A DNA stretch of 64,000 nucleotides, from NCBI RefSeq assembly GCF_014925405.1, contig NZ_AQHJ01000035.1, positions 558,001 through 622,000 of the forward strand, read 5' to 3'. The notes beneath the pieces were generated by a model that did no database searches, was not told the origin of the DNA, and was given only the letters and a program-made list of their open reading frames with translations. Position numbers and translations under genes: made by a program. Source of the DNA: Pseudoalteromonas ulvae UL12 (GTDB taxonomy: Bacteria > Pseudomonadota > Gammaproteobacteria > Enterobacterales > Alteromonadaceae). Below, piece after piece: positions 51,845 to 59,961 of the stretch (positions within the stretch are counted from its first letter, which is position 1; each line of letters begins with the position of its first letter).

Positions 51845-53422
51845 ATGGCATCAATACAGACACAATTGCATCAACAAGCACTTGATGCGCTCAAAATCAA
51901 TGATATAAAACAAGCGCATGCATTACTGGTTAAGCTGATTACCTTGCAACCTAATCACGCTGATGGCTATTTTTTAATGGCCATGGTAAATGTAAAAGTT
52001 GGGCAAATTAATAAAGCAATTAGTCTGATTGAAAAAGCCTTAACCTTGCATCACTCGATTGAATACAACGCTTATTTGGCCAAATGTCTGGCATTAAAAG
52101 GGGAGTACCGACGGGTAAAAGAGATTGCATTGGCCATTGATGTCAATCACATTGATTCTGGGCTCGTTGCCGATACTATTGGGGTGTCATTGAGTCATAT
52201 TGGTTTATATGAGCAGGCGATGCTCTTTTTTGAAAAAGCGGTGCAACTCAATAATAACAATGGGACCTTTTTTTATAATTTAGGCGTGTGTGCCAAGTTT
52301 TTAGGGCTGTTTACGCAAGCAGAAACGGCCTTTGAACGAGCGATTAAACTGGAGCCTATTCATCATCAGGCGCATTTTGCACTAGCTGATCTGTTGAAAG
52401 TGACTGAACAAAATAACCATACAGCGCGTTTACATCATGCTTTTGAACAAGTATCTCATCCTGATGCCAAGCTTCATTTGGGCCATGCGTTAGCTAAAGA
52501 ATATCAAGATATGGGTCAATATGACGCTGCTTTTTTCGCGTTACAAAACGCAAAAGCCGCGAAATTAAAACAACACCCTTTTGACATGACACGTGCAACG
52601 CAATTATTTGCTCATATTCAACAATGTAGCGAGCAACATCGGAATACTGAAAATCAGGGAGCCACCACAAGCGAACCTATATTTGTATTAGGGATGCCGC
52701 GCTCTGGCACCACCTTAGTTGAACGTATCCTCTCAAGCCATTCAGATGTGAGCTCAGCGGGCGAATTACAAGATTTTGGCTTAACCATAAAACGCATGAC
52801 AGGGACTAAAAGCCCATCAGTGTTGGACACCGAGACTATTACTGAAGCTTATCAATTGGATATGGCACAAGTAGGGCAACAATATTTATCTGCAACGCGT
52901 GTGGTAACCGGTCACAGTGCACACTTTGTCGATAAACTGCCGTTTAATTTTTATTACGTTGATTTAATTAGAAAATCACTACCAAATGCGAAAATAATTT
53001 GCTTGCTGCGCGACCCAATGGACACCTGTATTGGCAATTATCGCCAATTATTTACCATTAATAACCCTTATTACGCCTATTCCCTTGATTTACTCGACAC
53101 TGGGCGCTTTTACCAGCAGTTTTATCAATTGATGTTACATTGGCAAACCCTTCATCAAGATGCCATTAAACTTGTTCACTATGAACAGCTGGTCGCACAT
53201 CCAGAGGAACAAATTCGTGCTTTACTCGATTATTGTGAGCTTCCTTGGCAGGATGCATGTGTTGATTTTCATTTAAATCAAGCGCCAGTATCAACTGCGA
53301 GTAAAGTCCAAGTTCGTGAACCGCTCAACAATAAAGCGATTGGCCGTTGGCGGAATTTTTCTGAGCATACTCAAAACCTTGAGCGTTACTTCACGGCACA
53401 TAATATCCCGTATTTAGATTAA
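51845..53422 (+). CDS. TPR-containing sulfotransferase
   Basis: A 525-residue cytoplasmic protein. Residues about 1-270 form tandem TPR helices (AMVNVKVGQINKAISLIEKA, YNLGVCAKFLGLFTQAETAF). Residues about 275-525 are a sulfotransferase domain with the PAPS phosphate loop FVLGMPRSGTTLVERIL and a 3'-phosphate motif region CLLRDPMDTCIGNYRQLF. It would transfer sulfate from PAPS, possibly to a peptide or glycan presented by the TPRs, in the way tyrosyl-protein sulfotransferases do. The start is the ATG 62 bases past the receptor stop, just after its terminator. Its last 4 bases overlap the convergent next gene. Confidence 0.9.
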   Translation: MASIQTQLHQQALDALKINDIKQAHALLVKLITLQPNHADGYFLMAMVNVKVGQINKAISLIEKALTLHHSIEYNAYLAKCLALKGEYRRVKEIALAIDVNHIDSGLVADTIGVSLSHIGLYEQAMLFFEKAVQLNNNNGTFFYNLGVCAKFLGLFTQAETAFERAIKLEPIHHQAHFALADLLKVTEQNNHTARLHHAFEQVSHPDAKLHLGHALAKEYQDMGQYDAAFFALQNAKAAKLKQHPFDMTRATQLFAHIQQCSEQHRNTENQGATTSEPIFVLGMPRSGTTLVERILSSHSDVSSAGELQDFGLTIKRMTGTKSPSVLDTETITEAYQLDMAQVGQQYLSATRVVTGHSAHFVDKLPFNFYYVDLIRKSLPNAKIICLLRDPMDTCIGNYRQLFTINNPYYAYSLDLLDTGRFYQQFYQLMLHWQTLHQDAIKLVHYEQLVAHPEEQIRALLDYCELPWQDACVDFHLNQAPVSTASKVQVREPLNNKAIGRWRNFSEHTQNLERYFTAHNIPYLD

Positions 53423-54234
53423 CGGGATGAAGGCTGGTCGAATTTCTTTTTGATATCTTCAGCGATGTACTGGGCCTCTTGATTAAAGAAAGAGGCGTAA
53501 TGTGCATCGATAATAATTTTTTGATTACTGGGCAGAGCAAGTTGCCCATTGAACAAATCAATTGCTTGTTGTCCGACCGAAGAGCGCGCACACGCGATAT
53601 AACCAAAAATACTTTCTGAGGCTTCATCAAGCTTGTGAAAAGTCAAAGCTGCTAAGTCAGCTTCACTTTCAGTTGAAAAGGTGGCTGTAAATTCAATGAT
53701 AGCATCCACTTTTTTGCGAATCAGCATCTTTCTGAGCCGTTTAGCTGAATCTTTACCTGAAATCCAGATTATCCGATCGTGATTGTCCAGTAAGAATTGA
53801 TCGATATGTTGGCCATACGCACGGCCTTCAATTGCGCCGATGGTTAAACCAAAATCGTTCATCGTTTGAGGTAAGGATAATTGTTCAGGTAGAGGTAAAT
53901 GGCTATGTACTGCCAGCCGATTTGGCGGAAAGGCCGTGATGGGATAGTCGGTAAAAATACCAAAGTGTTCACGTTCAGGTGTTTTTACTTTATTGTATAA
54001 ACAGACATTGGATTGATTCGTTAATTCTCGCCATTCTCTTAAGCGGCTGGCAGGAATAAATTCAATCTCGATTGCATTACTCGCAATCAGAGGCTCTGTA
54101 AGTTGCAAAAGTAATTCAAAGCTCATATCAAGATCACTGATATCCTTTGCTTGAATCACATCAGAAACGATATTAATTTTTAACGGTTGTGCAAAGGTTG
54201 TGGCACTGAAAAAGATAAATAACAACAAACGCAT
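53419..54234 (-). CDS. Exported type 3 substrate-binding-like protein
   Basis: A 271-residue secreted protein with signal peptide (MRLLLFIFFSATTFA). Mature motifs LRIKINIVSD-like start, NVCLYNKVKTPEREHFGIF, and GAIEGRAYGQHIDQFL fit the type 3 solute-binding fold. ATG 54234 is used; a start at 54252 would add six residues before the signal peptide. It has no transporter genes beside it. Second such solitary protein in the window (see 27320), with low similarity by eye. Confidence 0.78.
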   Translation of the reverse strand: MRLLLFIFFSATTFAQPLKINIVSDVIQAKDISDLDMSFELLLQLTEPLIASNAIEIEFIPASRLREWRELTNQSNVCLYNKVKTPEREHFGIFTDYPITAFPPNRLAVHSHLPLPEQLSLPQTMNDFGLTIGAIEGRAYGQHIDQFLLDNHDRIIWISGKDSAKRLRKMLIRKKVDAIIEFTATFSTESEADLAALTFHKLDEASESIFGYIACARSSVGQQAIDLFNGQLALPSNQKIIIDAHYASFFNQEAQYIAEDIKKKFDQPSSR

Positions 54235-54302
54235 GAATTGCCCTACATACAATCGTTCCTTAATTTATAAGTGTAGGCAGTATAAAGGAGAAGTGTGAAT
54301 TT

Positions 54303-54761
54303 ATGAGAGGGTTAGAATTAAAAGTATATCCTTTGGCGGTATTGCTGGTTTGCTTATTATTAAATCAATTAATAGTTTGGGTGTTGCCTCTGCATACAGA
54401 CATTGTATTGCTTGAAAAACTGTGGCCTGGGTTGTTGATCTGCGGGTTAGGTTTACCTGCCATTGGAGTTTGGCAATTTAATCGTGTGGCAACCACAGTT
54501 GATCCCTCACAGCCAAACAAAAGCCAACAGTTAGTCACTCACGGGCTGTATGCTCACACCCGAAACCCAATGTACTTAGGTTTTCTACTTTTATTATTGG
54601 CGCAGGTTTGTTGGTTAGGCCAGTTAGCAGCGCTAACTGGCTGTGTAGTGTTTGTGGTCTACATTCAGCTTTTTCAAATTAATCCGGAGCAGCGATTGTT
54701 AAAACAAATGTTTGGCGAACAATATAATCAATATTGCCAGCGAGTGCGCCCTTGGTTATGA
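54303..54761 (+). CDS. Isoprenylcysteine carboxyl methyltransferase-like protein
   Basis: A 152-residue membrane protein with about four hydrophobic segments and the C-terminal motif HGLYAHTRNPMYLGFLLLLL followed by a terminal RLLKQMFGEQYNQYCQRVRPW, the signature of the ICMT/PEMT family. These enzymes methylate lipid-like substrates with SAM. Bacterial members are mostly of unknown substrate. Its end overlaps the convergent sterol-desaturase-like gene by six bases. An upstream GGAG is rather distant from the ATG. Confidence 0.83.
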   Translation: MRGLELKVYPLAVLLVCLLLNQLIVWVLPLHTDIVLLEKLWPGLLICGLGLPAIGVWQFNRVATTVDPSQPNKSQQLVTHGLYAHTRNPMYLGFLLLLLAQVCWLGQLAALTGCVVFVVYIQLFQINPEQRLLKQMFGEQYNQYCQRVRPWL

Positions 54762-55640
54762 CAAGTCCTCAGTCGCATTGGTACTATCAGAAGTGTTGTG
54801 TGTATTGGCATGCTTAGTACTGAACTGTGGTAGCTGGTGGCTTGGATAACCAAACAAAACACTCAGTTTGCTTTGTAGATTTGGCGCTGTACGCAATTGT
54901 TCTTTCATCAATCGCCATTGCATCACACTAATTGTCCAAGGGTGAGTGCTGTCACATGCTCCAATTATTCCATAACGGTTATGTGATTTGTCTTGCTCTT
55001 GGGCAAAGGTACCAAACAATTTGTCCCAAATAATTAAGACTCCAGCGAAGTTTTTATCTATGTAACCTTTATTGATCGAATGGTGCACTCGGTGGTGGGA
55101 TGGAGTATTAAACAAGTATTCTACTACACCTAATTTATCGACGATTTGGGTATGCACAAAAAATTGAAAGCCGAGGTTGATTGCAACAACTGCAAAGACA
55201 AATTTTGGGTCAAAACCAAGCACAATCATTGGTAACCAAAAAAGCCACATGCCCACTAAAGGATAAAAAAAGCTCTGTCTAAATGCGGTGGTAAAATTCA
55301 TTTTCTTTGAACTGTGATGAACAACATGAGCAGCCCAAAACCAGTGAATATGATGAGATGCACGATGAAACCAATAATACAGAAAGTCTTGTAGAATAAA
55401 CGCTATCAGTACAGTGGCCACATCAAGCTCAATCTCAAAAAATGCAAATTGATGTAACCAATAGAAAAAAGGCATTAAAACAACCAGTGCTAAGGCGTCG
55501 GCAAATTGATGCATTAACGCCAATACCACATTCGCGAATGAATCTTTTAGCTCGTAGTGCTGCTTGTATTTTAAAAACTCATACAGAATAAAAGTAAAAA
55601 ATACAGGGCTCAGTGCTAATAATAGTAATTCAACAGGCAT
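54756..55640 (-). CDS. Sterol desaturase/fatty acid hydroxylase family protein
   Basis: A 294-residue integral membrane di-iron enzyme with four membrane segments in its first 200 residues. The histidine motifs of the family are present: HRASHH near 113, HVVHHS near 125 and HHRVHHS near 200. These bind two irons and allow O2-dependent hydroxylation or desaturation of a lipid. The true substrate in Alteromonadales is unknown; sterols are unlikely in bacteria. It overlaps the SRPBCC gene by 11 bases, so they are one operon, and a lipid-binding partner fits. Confidence 0.87.
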   Translation of the reverse strand: MPVELLLLALSPVFFTFILYEFLKYKQHYELKDSFANVVLALMHQFADALALVVLMPFFYWLHQFAFFEIELDVATVLIAFILQDFLYYWFHRASHHIHWFWAAHVVHHSSKKMNFTTAFRQSFFYPLVGMWLFWLPMIVLGFDPKFVFAVVAINLGFQFFVHTQIVDKLGVVEYLFNTPSHHRVHHSINKGYIDKNFAGVLIIWDKLFGTFAQEQDKSHNRYGIIGACDSTHPWTISVMQWRLMKEQLRTAPNLQSKLSVLFGYPSHQLPQFSTKHANTHNTSDSTNATEDLS

Positions 55641-56040
55641 CGCACAGCTCCTTTAGTTTGTGAAGTGCTTGGGTTAAATCATGGCGAATGATGGCTTGTA
55701 GTAACCAACTCGGTTGCCACCATTTTGCTTGGCAATGGATTGAATAAACTAACAGACAGCCAGTTTCTGAAGGAGTTACGTTGATAGATGCACAATGATG
55801 ATTGACCGGCCCATCTCCTTCGATATGGTAATTGAGTGTAAAAGGGTCTACTTGTTCGACACGCTCGATAAAACGGTAGCCAAGCATCGATACTTGGCGA
55901 CGAGTGTAATGTGCGTGCGAGGGCAATACGGTGAACGATGCATTAAAAAAACGATCTAGATGTTGATGTTCAGATAATGTGTTTAAAACAATCTCGGGCT
56001 CGCACGCAAACGATTGGGTCACCACAATGTCGATAGCCAT
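55630..56040 (-). CDS. SRPBCC-like small protein
   Basis: A 136-residue cytoplasmic protein that looks like a START/SRPBCC lipid-binding fold: beta-strand start (MAIDIVVTQSFACEPEIVLNTL), mid-region alternating strands (FIERVEQVDPFTLNYHI) and a C-terminal helix ending LHKLKELCDAC. The fold is assigned by eye. It is the first gene of the operon with the desaturase-like protein and is divergent from an AraC regulator 106 bases away. It may carry or sense the lipid substrate. Confidence 0.65.
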   Translation of the reverse strand: MAIDIVVTQSFACEPEIVLNTLSEHQHLDRFFNASFTVLPSHAHYTRRQVSMLGYRFIERVEQVDPFTLNYHIEGDGPVNHHCASINVTPSETGCLLVYSIHCQAKWWQPSWLLQAIIRHDLTQALHKLKELCDAC

Positions 56041-56145
56041 TAATTATTCACTCAAAAGATAAACCGATTAAGGGACTAGCATAAAGTGAATAGAGCTGGC
56101 AGACTTGTGGCAAAACGACACAATTTTGTCTTTAGGCGACAATTA

Positions 56146-57141
56146 ATGAATACAACTTCAGATATTTATTTTGCGAGTGTGCTGCATTACTTAGAAGCAT
56201 TAGGATTGAGTAAGCAATTTTGTTTAGAGCAGATTGATTTTGCACAATTTAGTGCGTTACCTAAAGGGACACGGATCCCATTTCGCTATTATCATGCGAT
56301 ATTAGAGCTAGGTAAACAGCGTTGCCAAGATTCGTTATTTGGATTTCACCTTGGTCAAGATATCCGAACGGCAGATTACGGAGTGCTGGGTTATTTAATC
56401 GAGTCCAGTTGCGATCTCGCCGCCGCCATCGATACCTTATTGCAGTATGATTCGTTAGTTGCGGATATTGGCACTGCACAATTTAGTAGTGAGGGCGACA
56501 CCGCCTCCATTTGTTGGACTCCGAACCAGCTGTGCTCTGAGCAAGTAGTACTGCGTAACATGACTGCATGGGTGGCTGTGGTACGGCGCTTATTAGATCC
56601 GAGCTTAACACCGAGTCGTTTATTGTTTGTTCACAACTTTAGTGCGCAGGAGCAAGAGCGGCTGAGTGAATGGTTTGGTTGTCAAGTGATCGCTGGGGCA
56701 ACGGTTAATCAAATTGATTTCCCCCATGATTATTTACAAGTGCAATTTTCCAGTGATAACCCATTTATGCATCAAGCACTGACGCAATTATCGCAAAAAC
56801 AATTAGCCGATATTCAAGCGGTACAATCTGTGTCGCAACGGGTGTTGAGTATTTTGATGAGCAAGCATGATTTGCAGGGGGTTAACCAAGAGCGTGTCGC
56901 ACAAGCACTGAATTTAACACCGCGCACCTTACAACGTAAACTCAAACATGAGCAATGTTCGTTTGCGGATTTACGCGATGAGGAGCGTAAAAGGCGTTAC
57001 GAGTTATTAATGAATCAGCATAGTTTAGGCACCATCGCCGCGTTATTGGGGTTCAATGAACAAAGCTCATTCAACCGCGCATTTAAGCGTTGGTATGGTT
57101 GTGCGCCAAAAGATTACCGAGCTAAACAAGTTACTCGTTAA
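56146..57141 (+). CDS. AraC family transcriptional regulator (OruR/ArgR-type)
   Basis: A 331-residue regulator with an N-terminal arabinose-binding-like sensor domain of the 'AraC_binding' class (about 1-215, with GYLIESSCDLAAAIDTLLQY) and a C-terminal double helix-turn-helix (QERVAQALNLTPRTLQRKL, then LGFNEQSSFNRAFKRWYG). ATG 56146 has AGG about nine bases upstream; GTG 56086 would add 20 residues. It is divergent to the SRPBCC/desaturase operon, which is its likely target. Effector unknown; related regulators sense amino acids or lipids. Confidence 0.87.
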   Translation: MNTTSDIYFASVLHYLEALGLSKQFCLEQIDFAQFSALPKGTRIPFRYYHAILELGKQRCQDSLFGFHLGQDIRTADYGVLGYLIESSCDLAAAIDTLLQYDSLVADIGTAQFSSEGDTASICWTPNQLCSEQVVLRNMTAWVAVVRRLLDPSLTPSRLLFVHNFSAQEQERLSEWFGCQVIAGATVNQIDFPHDYLQVQFSSDNPFMHQALTQLSQKQLADIQAVQSVSQRVLSILMSKHDLQGVNQERVAQALNLTPRTLQRKLKHEQCSFADLRDEERKRRYELLMNQHSLGTIAALLGFNEQSSFNRAFKRWYGCAPKDYRAKQVTR

Positions 57142-57270
57142 TGCAGAAATAAACGTTGTTTGGAACAGATCGACAATAGTCTATTTAACTACCGTTTTGG
57201 CACATCCTCATTTGTTGATGATCATAGGTTTACGTGAATACTCGCCGATAAAAAAGCGTGATCAGATCCG

Positions 57271-58653
57271 TTAAATGGCGATATCGTGATGAGAGATCTG
57301 GCTATGTAAACATGTCTTTAATGCCTCAAGCGCGAGACGCAGCTCGTGATGGTTTTTTGAAGCGCATAAACTAATGCGGATTGCTTGTGGGGCTGGAAAG
57401 CGGCCAATCGCAAAAGATTCAGCAGCACGGATCAAGACTTTATTGTGTAAGGCAAAACGTTCAAAATCGACCGCTCGCCAGTGAGGCGGCAAAATGAGCC
57501 AAGCATTATAGCCACTGTGCTGAGAAATCATTGAAAACTCACTTAACACTTCTTCTAAAATTTGATGGCGTTGTTTCATTTCCAGTGCAATTGCATCGGC
57601 AAGTTGCGTGACTTTATCGTGTTCTAACCATCGGCAAATTAGTTCAATTTGCAATGTAGGTACTGTCCAACAATTTGCTTTGAGTGTTAAACGCATTTTT
57701 TCGCGCAAGCTTGATTGTGCAATCAAATACCCAATGCGCAGTCCGCCAGAAAAAGTTTTCGAAAAACTACTGATATACACGGTAATCTCAGGTGCTAACT
57801 GGTAAAACGACGCCAATTTGCACTCAGGTGCAAGGTATTGAACATCATCTTCGATAATCATGATGTTATTTTCTCGGCATAGAGCAACAATCGCGTGTCG
57901 ACGCTCCACAGATAGCTGCACACATGTTGGGTTTTGTACCTGCGGGGTTAAATATAATGCCCTTGGGTGGCTTTGTTTAATGGCCGCTTTTAACGAATTT
58001 ATTGTGATCCCATCATGATCCATCTCCAGTCCTATGGCTTTGAGCTGTAGCAGTTGGCAACATGCGCTAAAGCCTGCAAATGTTAGCCCTTCACACAATA
58101 CGGTATCACCTGCTAAACACAGTGTCTGTAATGTTAACTGAATTGCGTGCTGCCCACCGTAGGTAAATAAAACCTGTGATTCATCACAGTGGATATTCGA
58201 GTGCGATAACCATGTTGCTAAACGAGTACGTTGTGACTCAAAGGCGATTTCTGACTGATAGCTTAAGCACTGGGCAAGAATAGGTGTTTGTTGTAATAAC
58301 TCATTGAGCCCAGTTTGCATTAATTCTATTTGGTTCAGCATCGGGGCATTGGCACTGCGTAAATCAAAATGCGTTTCGCAAGGGCTTGTTAATAATGCTG
58401 GGTGAGCTTGGTCAGATTTAACAAATGTACCGCTGCCAATTTTTGCATTCACACAGCCTCTTCGTTCTAATTCATGATAGGCACGAGTAATGGTGCCAAC
58501 TGTGACACCTAACTTATACGATAAGATCCGTTGTGGTGGTAACTTTTCACCCGCAGAGAGTTGACCTACTGTAATCGCGTCTTCAATGGCTGTGGCGACT
58601 TGCAGGTATTTTGCTTGGCGGCCATCTAAGATCAGAGTATCCAAAATTGTCAT
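57271..58653 (-). CDS. MocR family GntR-aminotransferase regulator
   Basis: A 460-residue chimera: GntR winged helix-turn-helix (about 10-75, with LSYKLGVTVGTITRAYHELE) and a type I aminotransferase fold (about 100-455) with the PLP Lys in YISSFSKTFSGGLRIGY. Such proteins use PLP or its adducts as a signal (as PdxR and GabR do) and usually do not act as aminotransferases in the cell. It is divergent to a LysE exporter, a frequent MocR pairing, so it probably controls that exporter. Convergent with the AraC gene; the 129-base gap between them has nothing notable. Confidence 0.9.
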   Translation of the reverse strand: MTILDTLILDGRQAKYLQVATAIEDAITVGQLSAGEKLPPQRILSYKLGVTVGTITRAYHELERRGCVNAKIGSGTFVKSDQAHPALLTSPCETHFDLRSANAPMLNQIELMQTGLNELLQQTPILAQCLSYQSEIAFESQRTRLATWLSHSNIHCDESQVLFTYGGQHAIQLTLQTLCLAGDTVLCEGLTFAGFSACCQLLQLKAIGLEMDHDGITINSLKAAIKQSHPRALYLTPQVQNPTCVQLSVERRHAIVALCRENNIMIIEDDVQYLAPECKLASFYQLAPEITVYISSFSKTFSGGLRIGYLIAQSSLREKMRLTLKANCWTVPTLQIELICRWLEHDKVTQLADAIALEMKQRHQILEEVLSEFSMISQHSGYNAWLILPPHWRAVDFERFALHNKVLIRAAESFAIGRFPAPQAIRISLCASKNHHELRLALEALKTCLHSQISHHDIAI

Positions 58654-58656
58654 GAG

Positions 58657-58750
58657 TACAATAATTTCATTGTGGTAATTGTATTATAAACATACCATCA
58701 ATTTATTCTTTATTGAACTTGGTTTGCGATATTGTATGGGTGCAATTGTG
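58657..58750. promoter_or_regulatory. Repeated ATTGTR elements between mocR and lysE
   Basis: The 104-base divergent gap holds ATTGT(G/A) on the plus strand at 58669, 58678, 58731 and 58745, plus TACAAT at 58657-58662 facing ATTGTA at 58678-58683. MocR regulators bind direct repeats, so these are candidate operator half-sites. A minus-strand TATAAT (58684-58689) is a good -10 for mocR. Confidence 0.4.
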
Positions 58751-58757
58751 GGGTTAG

Positions 58758-59360
58758 ATGACAGAGTTAATTAATTTATGGGTGCCGCTGTTATTATTTG
58801 GCTTGTTAGCCACCCTAAGTCCTGGGCCAAATAATTTATTGCTGACTTTGCAAGGTGCCAATATGGGTTTTAAAAGTGCGGTACCGTTTATCATGGGTAT
58901 TCGGGTGGGGATTATTGCGTTGTTTGTGGTAATGGCCAGCGGTATCGCAGGTTTATTAGTGTTAGAGCTAAATGCTTTAGTGGTAATGAAATTCATCGGA
59001 GCAGCGTATATGTGTTGGTTGGCGTATACCTTGATCCAAAATAAACAAAAACAAGCAATCACAGGGCCCGTCAATCTTAGTTTTTGGCGGGGTTTAGTCG
59101 CACAGTTTGTCAATCCTAAATCGCTATTAATGGTGATGACGTGTATCAGTGCATTTAGTTTACCAACACCTTTGTATTGGGCATCGGTTGTTCAGGCGTG
59201 TGTGATTTTCAGCTTAGCTGGGCTTTGTGCCAATATTGTTTGGACATTGGTAGGTGTGTGGATCAACCGGAAATTGGCGACAGAAATTGCAAAACAACGG
59301 TTTAATCATCTTTTAGCAGGTTTAACCATATTGACTGTGCTGATGTTATTTTACGATTAA
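58758..59360 (+). CDS. LysE family exporter
   Basis: A 200-residue inner-membrane protein with six membrane segments of the LysE/RhtB type. The N-terminal LSPGPNNLLLTLQGANMGFK is the family signature. These proteins export amino acids such as lysine, threonine or homoserine lactone-related compounds. Divergent from mocR, which probably induces it. The GNAT gene follows after 41 bases, possibly co-transcribed. Confidence 0.9.
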   Translation: MTELINLWVPLLLFGLLATLSPGPNNLLLTLQGANMGFKSAVPFIMGIRVGIIALFVVMASGIAGLLVLELNALVVMKFIGAAYMCWLAYTLIQNKQKQAITGPVNLSFWRGLVAQFVNPKSLLMVMTCISAFSLPTPLYWASVVQACVIFSLAGLCANIVWTLVGVWINRKLATEIAKQRFNHLLAGLTILTVLMLFYD

Positions 59361-59401
59361 ACAGCCCTGAGGATAAGGCATTTATAAGGACACTCAATAT
59401 A

Positions 59402-59851
59402 GTGACAACCAATAAACAAAGTGCGTTTGAAGTGAGCGATAAAACCAGTGACATGCAAATCGAGGTCATACATGGCTTCTTAACCCATTCTTATTGGGCT
59501 CAAGGAATATCAATAGAAACAGTGCAACAATCAATGGCTGGATCTTTGTGTCTTGGTGGCTTTTTAAATGGCAAGCAGGTCGCTTTTGCCCGCATTATTA
59601 GCGACTTTACCACCTTTGCATATTTAGCCGATGTGTTTGTTTTAGAAGAATGCCGTGGGCAGGGATTTAGCAAACAATTACTCGCACAGGTGAGGTCTCA
59701 TCCTAAGTTACAAGGGTTACGGCGGTTTATGTTGTGTACTCGTGACGCACATGGATTATATCAGCAGTTTGGTTTTGAAACGGTCAGTAATACAGATAAG
59801 TTGATGGAAATTTGTCATCCTAATCCGTATCTTAGTGTGAAAACGCCTTAA
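59402..59851 (+). CDS. GNAT family N-acetyltransferase
   Basis: A 149-residue acetyltransferase with the acetyl-CoA motif near residue 80 (LADVFVLEECRGQGFSKQL) and the C-terminal HGLYQQFGFETVSNTDKLME of the YjcF/ArsN-like subgroup. GTG start at 59402 with AAGGA about ten bases upstream. It may share a transcript with the LysE exporter; acetylating an exported amino acid or antibiotic would fit but is inference. Confidence 0.85.
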   Translation: MTTNKQSAFEVSDKTSDMQIEVIHGFLTHSYWAQGISIETVQQSMAGSLCLGGFLNGKQVAFARIISDFTTFAYLADVFVLEECRGQGFSKQLLAQVRSHPKLQGLRRFMLCTRDAHGLYQQFGFETVSNTDKLMEICHPNPYLSVKTP

Positions 59852-59896
59852 AAATGCTCGAGAATATTTCACTTAATGATGTGAATATTGCTCCGT

Positions 59897-59943
59897 TTGA
59901 TGGGCAAAATTGGGGGAAAAATGCCCACACTTTAGCCCATCAA
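59897..59943. terminator. Long inverted repeat between convergent genes
   Basis: TTGATGGGC and GCCCATCAA, 9-bp arms with 29 bases between that include further GGG/CCC pairing. It lies in the gap between the GNAT and hydrolase genes. No T-run; termination function is a guess. Confidence 0.3.
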
Positions 59944-59961
59944 GCCAATGAATAATTTAGC

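Noticed and set aside
57056..57274. A 72-codon plus-strand frame overlapping the end of the AraC gene
   Set aside because: Out of frame with AraC and without a ribosome-binding site; its 5' part is AraC coding sequence.
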